DNA of 64,000 nucleotides from Dendrobium chrysotoxum (lineage: Eukaryota > Streptophyta > Magnoliopsida > Asparagales > Orchidaceae), in assembly GCA_019925795.1 (NCBI GenBank), contig CM034303.1, positions 55,103,931-55,167,930 on the forward strand, written 5' to 3'. Below are positions 56,396 through 64,000 of this stretch, piece after piece. Made by a program: the position numbers and the translations under genes. Positions within the stretch are counted from its first letter, which is position 1. Each line of letters begins with the position of its first letter. The notes beneath the pieces are model-generated. The model was not told the origin of the DNA. It searched no databases and saw only the letters and a program-made list of their open reading frames with translations.

Positions 56396-57718
56396 TTGAT
56401 GGCCAACAGGCGTAGCAATCGTATCTTGGGAGTCTCCCGCTCCAATTCACATCAATCTCGGAATCAATCCCTGAATCAGGGACGTCAGGCATGTGCCTCT
56501 TTTCAGCCTGGTGGCCTAAACCCTGCCAGAGAAGGGACTTCAGGACCGCCCTTGGAAGGTCGCATTCAAAGGATGGAGGATTCCCAGAAGGAGATCCTTC
56601 AACTCCTACGAGAGACCCGACAACCTACACTAGCACCCCCTGATGAGGTTCTGCTCCCCCGGGATCCATCACGGGTCGATAATGTTCCATCGGAACATCC
56701 CCATGTCGAGTTTCCTCTTCCTTCGCCAAGGAGACGTCCTCCAACACGCCAAGATGATGAACTTGCTGACACAGCCAGCTCTACCTATCCTTCACGCGTA
56801 GATCAGCATCATCACATTCCTCGGGATGCTCCTGAGAACTTAGTTCGACCACATATAGCCGAACTCCCTCGCAACGCCCTGCGGCTTGAATTGCGAAGAT
56901 TAGTCCGAGAAGAATTCCCTGGGGGAGGTGTGAGGCAACCTCTACGCCCATGGGATTTCCAGGAGTCATCACCTCTAACTAAGGCCATTCTTCAGCATCA
57001 CATCCCAGCAGGATTCAAGCTACCCAGCATCGATCCCTATGACGGGACATCTGACCCATACGAGCATATCGACCACTATAGAACTATAATGCACATCCAG
57101 CGAGCTTCAGATGCGCTCCTCTGCCAAGTCTTTCCTTCCACCCTTAAAGGGCAGGCCCGAACATGGTTTTATTCGCTCCCTGCCGGATATATTCCCATGT
57201 TTGTTAAATTGGCCAAAGTGTTCGTCGAACAATTTGTCGCCAATCGAAGAATGGTTAAAGACTCCTCCCACCTCTCTGGAATCCGACAGAACGAAAATGA
57301 GTCCCTCAAGGAGTACTTCCAGAGATTTTCTACTGAAGCTCGACAGATTCCTGGAGTAGATCTTGAGTTACTCAGAGGAGTCTTTCTTGGAGGACTCCGT
57401 CCAGGCCCCTTCTACTCAGCACTGATGCGCGACACGGTCCCTTCGTATGCCGACCTGATCCATCGTGTGGAAGCACAAATATCAGCGGATGAAGCTATTG
57501 GTGCCCACAGAAAGCAATTTGAACAAATTTCTGGAAAGCGCAAAGCCCCTACGATGGAGGACTCATCCTCACAACGAAAGAAAAACTTCTCTCCTAGACC
57601 CCCAGTACCACGACGTGAGTTTCGACATGATGAGGAGTATACACCACTCAATGCCTCTCGAGCAAATGTTTTGATGGCATCCGAGATCTGGAAAATATTA
57701 AGTGGCCTAATCCTTTGA
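56396..57718 (+). CDS. Ty3/gypsy gag protein (main open part)
   Basis: This 440-codon frame starts 30 bp after the primer site. Residues 1-190 are Arg/Pro/Gln-rich. From about 200 the retrotrans_gag domain is clear: FKLPSIDPYDGTSDPYEHID, LKGQARTWFYSLP, FVEQFVANRRM, NESLKEYFQRFSTEARQ and RGVFLGGLRPGPF. The natural frame continues past the stop by a shift of one base at about 57680, which adds CHFHRSRGHTTEAC, a gag zinc-knuckle-like motif (57749-57790), and then hits a TAG at 57809. No protease, reverse transcriptase or integrase follows, so this is a gag-only, non-autonomous (TR-GAG-like) or internally deleted element. Confidence 0.9.
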   Translation: MMANRRSNRILGVSRSNSHQSRNQSLNQGRQACASFQPGGLNPAREGTSGPPLEGRIQRMEDSQKEILQLLRETRQPTLAPPDEVLLPRDPSRVDNVPSEHPHVEFPLPSPRRRPPTRQDDELADTASSTYPSRVDQHHHIPRDAPENLVRPHIAELPRNALRLELRRLVREEFPGGGVRQPLRPWDFQESSPLTKAILQHHIPAGFKLPSIDPYDGTSDPYEHIDHYRTIMHIQRASDALLCQVFPSTLKGQARTWFYSLPAGYIPMFVKLAKVFVEQFVANRRMVKDSSHLSGIRQNENESLKEYFQRFSTEARQIPGVDLELLRGVFLGGLRPGPFYSALMRDTVPSYADLIHRVEAQISADEAIGAHRKQFEQISGKRKAPTMEDSSSQRKKNFSPRPPVPRREFRHDEEYTPLNASRANVLMASEIWKILSGLIL

Positions 57719-57866
57719 AGTCGAACGTAGGAAATCAAGATCAATACTGTCATTTCCACCGTAGTCGTGGACACACTACTGAAGCTTGCAAAAACCTCAA
57801 TGATGAGATTTAGAGGATGATCCGACAAGGATATCTCCGTCAATTCATCCAAAGCCCACCGATTTG
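57719..57866 (+). pseudogene. Frameshifted gag 3' end with zinc-knuckle motif
   Basis: Reading resumes in another frame as LENIKWPNPLKSNVGNQDQY, the knuckle CHFHRSRGHTTEAC, NLNDEI, then TAG, RMIRQGYLRQFIQSPPI, then TGA. One base change would explain each stop. It follows directly on the gag frame. Confidence 0.8.
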
Positions 57867-57869
57867 AGA

Positions 57870-58315
57870 TGATGCTGGGGGGCAAAAGCAGTAACAACAA
57901 AGATAACCATTGAATAACATTCAGATGGTTGGTGAGATCAAATGATCACACAGTGTATGCATTTGTGTTAGTAAAAGTAATCGTCTTATTTAATTGTGCC
58001 TCTTTCAAGCAGTATGTTGCTCTGATGTCTCTAGTATTTTCTTTCGAAATCAAACAGTGTTGTCCTTGTACGTATATCTTATGTGTTTAGCATGGCGTAA
58101 CACTTATATCCCCAGGTTGTACTAGGAAGTTGTTATATTATCCTACATAATATAGTGATGTGTTGTACACTCCATTTGATATTATCTGCTTCTTTAGAAA
58201 GGGTTAAAAATGATGACAATAAAAAACTACTGACAAATATAGTCTCTTAATCTCTGATTCGAGAAATACACGATCTTTATTGTGTCTCGATCATTGGACG
58301 ATCAATCCCAGGGGG
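57870..58315. other. Non-coding part of the gypsy element
   Basis: No pol motifs or other features were seen after gag. Confidence 0.5.
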
Positions 58316-58835
58316 ATTCGATCTCGACCTCTTCCACACAGGTTAACGTCATCAAGCAGGGCTCTGACATACAACCTCGGATAGGTCATACATCCTTGGT
58401 GAATTCTCTCGACCTCTTCCACGCAGGTTAATGTCATCGAGCAGGGCTCTGACATACAACCTCGGATAGGTCATACATCATTGGTGGATCCTCTCGACCT
58501 CTTCCACACAGGTTAACGTCATCGAGCAAAGGCTCTGACATACAATCTCGGATAGGTCTTCACATCCTTAGTGGATTCTCTCGACCTCTTCCATACAGGT
58601 TAACGTCATCGAACAGTGTTCTGACATACAACCTCGGATAGGTCATACATCCTTATTAGATTCTCTCAACCCCTTCCACATAGGTTAAACATCATCGAGC
58701 AAGGCTCTGACATACAACCTCGGATAGATCATACATCCTTGGTGGATCATCTCGACCTCGTATACACCGGTTAACATCATCAAGCAAAGGCTCTGACACA
58801 CAACCTCAGAAAGGTCACACATCTTTGGTAGGTGC
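58316..58835 (+). repeat. Minisatellite, 84-86-bp period, about 6 units
   Basis: Each unit runs TCTCGACCTCTTCCACACAGG, then AACGTCATCGAGCA, GGCTCTGACATACAACCTCGG, then TAGGTCATACATCCTTGGTGG. Starts are at about 58322, 58407, 58491, 58577, 58663 and 58749. Confidence 0.93.
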
Positions 58836-58849
58836 TATTGACCTACGCT

Positions 58850-59000
58850 CTTCTGCCCTTCGTCGGACCCTCATTGGAGTCCTACCCGACGCTGAACTTC
58901 TACCCGACGCCGGACTTCTGCCCGTCGTCAGACCCTCGTCGGAGTCCTACCCGACGCTGAACTTCTACCCGACGCCAGACTTCTGCCCGTCGTCTCATCT
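58850..59000 (+). repeat. Two-unit tandem repeat, about 75 bp
   Basis: TCGGAGTCCTACCCGACGCTGA and CTTCTACCCGACGCCGGACT blocks repeat twice. The theme (CGACGC, CGGAC) recalls the LTR minisatellites. Confidence 0.85.
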
Positions 59001-59680
59001 TTGTATGAGCTCAGTAGGACCAATCCAGACCTTAGGATCTTTTCAATCCTTAGGATTAATTTTAACCCTAGGATCAATCTGATCTTAGATCAATCTAGAC
59101 TTTAAGATCAATCCAAATTCAAATCAATCCTGACCCCAGATCAATGAAATTTAAGACAAATCTAGATTCTAGGATTCTCCTAGACTTCAGACCCTAGGAT
59201 CTATTCTAGACCCTAGGATTCTACCTGACTCTAGATCATATGATCTTCTTAGACCCTAGGATCTATTCTAGACCACAAGATTCCCCTAGATCCTTCTAGA
59301 TCTTAGGATCATTCTAGACTTTAGGATCTTCCTAGAATCTAGGCTTTAGGATCTATTTTAGATCCTAAGATTCTTGTAGATCCTAAACCCTAGGACTTTT
59401 AGACTCTAGGATCTTCCTAGACTTCAGTCCTTATGATCTATTTTAAACCCTAGGATTAATTCAAGTTCTAGATCAATCTACCCTCCAGATTATTCTAGAT
59501 CTTGGGATTTTCCTAGATCTACAGCTTAAGACTTTCCTAGACCCTAGGATTCTCTTATACCCCAGGTTTTTGGATCTACCTAGATTCTAGGATCAGCATA
59601 GATCTTAGATCAATCTAGATCTAGGATTAATCCAAACCTTCATTCAATTAAAACTTCAATCAATCCAGACTTTAATCCAT
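59001..59680. repeat. Degenerate GATC/CTAGG-rich repeat
   Basis: GACCCTAGGATC-, CTAGATCTTAGGATC- and TTCTAGAC-like words recur every 20-40 bp without a fixed period. Confidence 0.7.
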
Positions 59681-60060
59681 ATCCTTAATTCAAACCCTGA
59701 TCAAAATCCAGCTCAAAACCAGACTTCCAGACTCAAATCCAAGGCCAAAGGTTTAAGTCCTGAAAGCCTTTTCAAGCAAATCTTTGAACATTTCAAAACC
59801 ATATCAGATGACCTCTGATTCAGGATCCGTCAGTTCCACACTGATATGACATGTATTTAGAGGCAACCCTCCAAATTTGAGCTCATTCTGAGATCTCTAA
59901 CCTCAGAAACTGAATTGAAATCCAAAGGCTGTAAAACCTTCAAATATTTACAGTCCATGCCACTGGACCTACCACTCAGTGGATTTTGACCCTGGAGCTT
60001 TCTCCAAAGCCTCCAACCACCTCCAAACCCTTGATTATGACCCATTGAGCAATAAACTGC
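59681..60060. other. Sequence between tandem arrays
   Basis: No coding feature was seen. It may be a degenerate part of the flanking arrays. Confidence 0.4.
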
Positions 60061-60840
60061 ATTTTATTGGACTCAATTTGACCCCTAGTTGACCAGGGGT
60101 CAAAATGACTAAAATACCCCTATGGGGTGTGAATAGTCATTTTGATCAAATGACCTCCAAATCAAATGCAGTCACTTCCAGCAAATTTCAAATGTCAAAC
60201 CAAACCCATTGAACCCAGAACCAGCCCCTGGGTCAACCTGGTTGACCAAGTCAACCTAGTTGACCTAGAAGGCCCCTTTAGGGTCCAAACAGGTCATTTT
60301 GACCAAATGACCTCCCCAGACCTTGGGACCACTTCCATTGGTCTCCAAATATCATTTCAAATCTGTTGAACCCATTTCCAGACCCTGGACCCACCTGGTT
60401 GACCAAGTCAACCAGGGTTGACCTAAAAGGCCCATTAAGGGCCCAAATAGGTCATTTTGACCAAATGACCTCCCCAGACTTTGAGACCACCACCAGTAGA
60501 CTCAGAATGTCATTCTGAACTGTTTGGACCCAGTCTCTGGCCCTAGGTCAACTTGGTTGACCAAGTCAACTCAGTTGACCCACTAAACCCTTTAAGAGCC
60601 CCAATAGGTCCATTTGATTTAAATGACCCATTTAAATCTTAGAAATACTTCTAACATATTCAAAACATCAAATCGAACTTGTCGAACCTGTACCCACCCC
60701 CTGGGTCAACCTGGTTGACTGAGTCAACCTAGGTTGACCTAGGTGTCCCTTAAGGATTCAAATGGGTTATTCCAACCCATTGGATCCAATCAAATCATTC
60801 AAACTCTCAAACTCATATCAAATAATATTTTAAACCTATC
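60061..60840 (+). repeat. About 160-bp tandem repeat rich in paired TTGAC boxes
   Basis: AGGTCATTTTGACCAAATGACC-type landmarks occur at about 60128, 60291, 60450, 60606 and 60765. Each unit also has GTCAACCTGGTTGACC or GGTTGACCAAGTCAACC, so TTGACC/GGTCAA inverted pairs recur. Further scattered GTCAA/TTGAC boxes continue to about 61220. Confidence 0.88.
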
Positions 60841-61229
60841 ATAGGTCATATCATGAGAGTTTTGACCAAGTCAACACTTGGACACTTGGTCAAACTAGCC
60901 CAATCCCTTCTTTTAACATTCAAACTCTAAGGTTAAGCCATCAAACTCCCTTTGAGTTAACCCAAGCAGCTCCCATGACCACTCCTTTGTCACCTCACCA
61001 GTCAACAAGTCAAGTTGACCGGTCAAACAGTCAAAACAAGGTATTAGGAGAGGTCAAAGTTGGTCAAATGACCTTTTAAACTTTAACCCTTCAAATTCAA
61101 GCCATTCCAGCAGTTCCAATAGACCCCTAGGCCTTCCCCCATGCCACCTCAGCTGCCATGTGGCATGGGGACCAGTCAAAATGTCAAATCTAGGTTGTAG
61201 GATGGTCAAACTTGGTCAAATGACCCCCT

Positions 61230-62160
61230 AAGCCTAATCTCCTCTAATCCAGCTCTCTCCAGCAGCTTAGGTGGAATCTAGAACTTTCTTAGGACTCATC
61301 CCAGCCCTTAGATCAAAATCAAATGGCTCTTAGCCATTCTACATGCTTGCATAAGGACAAAAAAACCTTTCCAACTAGGATGTCCTTCCCTTGTCCTTGC
61401 CTCCTGCTCCCAACCACCCTAGGGACACTTGGCAACATCATAGAGCTCAAACAAACCCATCCCGGCCACTGATTCAATTTGGAATGAATTGAATAGGGCA
61501 AAACTCTTTGAAAAGCCCTCATTCTCACCTTGATCCTCTCTCTCCAACCAGAGCTTCTAAGGTTTAGACTCCATTCTCCTAGAGCTCCCAAGGTACTCCT
61601 CCTCACTTTCCAAGCAAAATCCAGCCGGTCAAATCCCGTCGGCGGCCAGATTCCGGCGAGCTCACGTCAAGATCCGTCCAAGCCTGATAGTGCTCGATCC
61701 AAACGATATCAAGCTAAGGTGTCTTCAGCAATATTGAGCGTGGACAAACAACAATTTCAGAGAGCCCAAAAGCGGTTTAATCCGTCCATTATCAAGGTCA
61801 AAATCTCAAACCCTACTTTCTACACTTAGAGTTAATTAGCTTTTGAAAAAGCACTTTTCAAGCCTTGAAACCATACCCACATAATTTCTGTTCATCTATG
61901 CTTCTTATATTTAAAATTTCATTAAAAATAATTGATCTGATTGAGAGAACGAAGCATTTAATCGTTTTTAGGGCGTTAACGATAACCTTTGCGTTGGGAC
62001 GAAATCTGGACCGTTAATTTCTCTGATCAACGGTTCCGATCTCGTCTTGCTATCTTACGGTCCGCCCGTGTATGCGCTCGCTGTTTCGTTGCGTCATTTG
62101 GCTTGATCAGAGCCATCCACTCGAAACAGCGGGCGATCAAACGGTTGGGATCGAAGGCTG
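61230..62160. other. Lower-AT non-coding sequence
   Basis: No gene was recognised on either strand. It could be part of a long LTR or internal region, but no ends are defined. Confidence 0.4.
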
Positions 62161-62173
62161 ACGTGGATAAGTA

Positions 62174-62233
62174 AAGCCGCGTCTGCGGCTTATGATTAGT
62201 TAATCATTTCGGCGGCGCAATGATTGCGCCGCC
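62174..62233. repeat. Cluster of three perfect palindromes
   Basis: AAGCCGC-GTCT-GCGGCTT (62174-62191), ATGATTAGTTAATCAT (62192-62207) and GGCGGCGCAAT-G-ATTGCGCCGCC (62211-62233) follow one another with almost no spacing. Confidence 0.93.
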
Positions 62234-62309
62234 ACCTGATGATTGACCCGCGGCCGGATCCCACCAATCCGACCGCGCCACGTGGCTTTTGCCGGCGCCA
62301 GCGCCGCCA

Positions 62310-63640
62310 CTCCATTTAAAAATGTTTTTTTTTTTTTTTTTCTTTTTTTTTAAATCAATTTTCAAATTTTTTTTTTTATTTTTTTTTATAATAAATATTA
62401 AACAATAATATAGATATTATATATTAATACATTTCAGAAATTAAATAATTTTAATTCAGAATTATTATTAATTTAAATTTTATAATTATATATTTAAATT
62501 ACATTAATATTAATTATTAATTATTATAAACTAATAATTAACCTTTAAATATTAAATATTTTATTTAAATATTAATCATTAAATATTAATTAATTTAAAT
62601 AATTTACAACTTTAATTAATAATTGATTTTACTTAATATTTTAATTAATATTAAAAACTTTATAATATTATTTAATATTAACTGATTTTAAAATATTAAT
62701 TAATATTAAACTATTTAATATTTAAATTAATATTAAATAGTTTATTATTTTAATTAATATTAAATGATTCATTTTTTTTTAATTAATAATTAAATTATTT
62801 AATTTTTTTTTTATTTAATATTAAATATTTTACAATTTTAGTTAAATATTGAATGATTTTAAAATTTTAATCAATCTTAAATTATTTAATATTATTTAAA
62901 TGATTTTAAATATTTTAATAAATAATTAATTAATTTTCAATGATTTAATTAATTAATATTAAATCATTAATTAATTATTTTAAAAATTATTCTAATTTTG
63001 AAATTAAATCAATTCAAACTATATCTTATGTTTCCATTAATTAAATATTTAATTAATGATTAATGATTTAAACATTTTTTAAAAATTAATATATATATGT
63101 ATGTATATACATTTAAATAATTTAAAAATTTCAGAAAACTCTCAAGTTTTAAATTAACTAATTTTAAAATTATTTTAATCATTAATTAATTTAAAATTAT
63201 TTAAAAATCTATTTTAATTGGTTTAAACTTCAAAAATTCATAAGAAATTCATTTTAAATCAGAAAATTAAGTATAATATATCAAAATTTTCAGAAAATTA
63301 AGCACTTTAATTTGAAATCAAATTCAGAGATCAAAACTTGATTAATTTTAACTTATTTTGATTACTCAATTATTTTAATATTTAATTAATATCTAATTAA
63401 ATATTAAGCCAATTATTTTAAAAATTAAGAAACTTATTTTCAAATGATCTTAATAGATCAGTAGGTCTCTCAATTAGATATTAAAATCACCCTAATCATA
63501 TCTTAAGTATGCTTAATTTAAAACCTATATCTATATATAACCCTATAAATAGATTAAGTATATTTTGAAATTATTTTGAAATATATACATAAATACTTAA
63601 ATATTTTAGGTTGAGAGATCTACTACGAAATTTTAAACAT
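62310..63640. repeat. Extremely AT-rich block
   Basis: About 1.3 kb is built mainly from TTAATTAA, ATATTAAT and T-run words, with almost no G or C between 62380 and 63000. No frame or RNA structure was recognised. Confidence 0.85.
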
Positions 63641-64000
63641 AGATCAACATACTTGAATAGAAATCACGTGGGAGTGCTAGTGAATGATTATAATCTAATC
63701 ATTCATTAGTCTAATTAGGAATATTTAATTGGTATAAATCTTTGCATGCTTAAGGACATACACACACCACTTAGTTTAAGGCTCTCTTAGACATAGGATT
63801 GAATGTGTTTGTATATATATTTATCATGTATATGTTAATCAAGGGTTAGTATAAACTTTGATTCAAACCCACTCAAAACTAGTGACATTAAGGACAATAA
63901 TTAAGGACCTAAGTTTAGAGAACTTAGAAAAATTCCAATAATTAGGATTCACTTCCTATTGACTTGAAACTCAAATCATTTAAACTTAGTGACACTCTCA
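63641..64000. other. AT-rich flank to window end
   Basis: No feature was recognised. Confidence 0.5.

Noticed and set aside
58316..58835. CRISPR-like array
   Set aside because: Units of 84-86 bp are similar throughout, with no conserved-repeat/unique-spacer pattern, and the DNA is plant nuclear.
61319..62174. Reading frames of 60-100 codons
   Set aside because: No motif or splice support. They look like chance frames in lower-AT repeat sequence.

Overview
This is a stretch of plant nuclear chromosome, most likely from a monocot. The plant assignment rests on a plastid-targeted homoserine kinase, a WEB-family chloroplast-movement-type coiled-coil gene, the first exon of a plant nucleotidyltransferase (PAP/OAS1-like) gene, and plant-type L1 and RTE LINEs, Ty1/copia, Ty3/gypsy, hAT and PIF/Harbinger-like elements. 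The homoserine kinase has a very GC-rich 5' half that relaxes towards the 3' end, a gradient typical of many monocot genes. The monocot assignment is inference; no marker fixes the species.

Layout. 1-2161 is the 3' part of an L1-type LINE. 2.2-5.5 kb holds MITEs, a tRNA-derived SINE, an antisense RTE LINE tail with a near-perfect 47-bp hairpin inside it, and more MITEs. 5.8-7.5 kb (minus) is a two-coding-exon WEB-family gene. 10.2-12.2 kb is a decayed RTE LINE; 13.85-14.76 kb (minus) is an unidentified decayed coding region; 15.1-18.0 kb is a hAT (ZMYM1-type) transposase remnant split by an antisense RTE LINE. 18.6-18.95 kb (minus) looks like a first exon with a splice donor. 19.7-26.3 kb is dominated by LTRs of one family in both orientations. 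26.5-27.7 kb is an intact intronless homoserine kinase gene with an antisense LTR about 240 bp upstream. 28.8-32.3 kb is a Ty1/copia remnant carrying a short RTE LINE insertion with a 13-bp target-site duplication.

38.0-43.7 kb (minus) carries a possible, partly damaged multi-exon gene of unknown function, a complex inverted repeat at 40.9-41.5 kb, and MITEs. 44-53.9 kb is the most unusual region. The promoter/5'UTR of the nucleotidyltransferase gene (minus, 49.85-50.6 kb) is followed by coding exon 1, which is split by a 2,057-bp solo LTR. About 530 bp of that gene's 5' region also lies inside two copies of a larger repeat unit on the plus strand (43.95-45.79 and 51.69-53.22 kb), and a third, inverted partial copy is split by a 543-bp PIF/Harbinger-type MITE.

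54.56-57.9 kb contains head-to-head LTRs of the same family as at 19.7-26.3 kb and a gag-only Ty3/gypsy element. It is followed by several tandem repeats (84-86 bp, about 75 bp and about 160 bp), the last rich in paired TTGAC boxes, then a cluster of perfect palindromes and an extremely AT-rich block to the window end.

Only two genes look intact: the WEB-family gene and homoserine kinase. The genes do not form a pathway. What links the window is repeated nesting of transposable elements and their effects on neighbouring genes.
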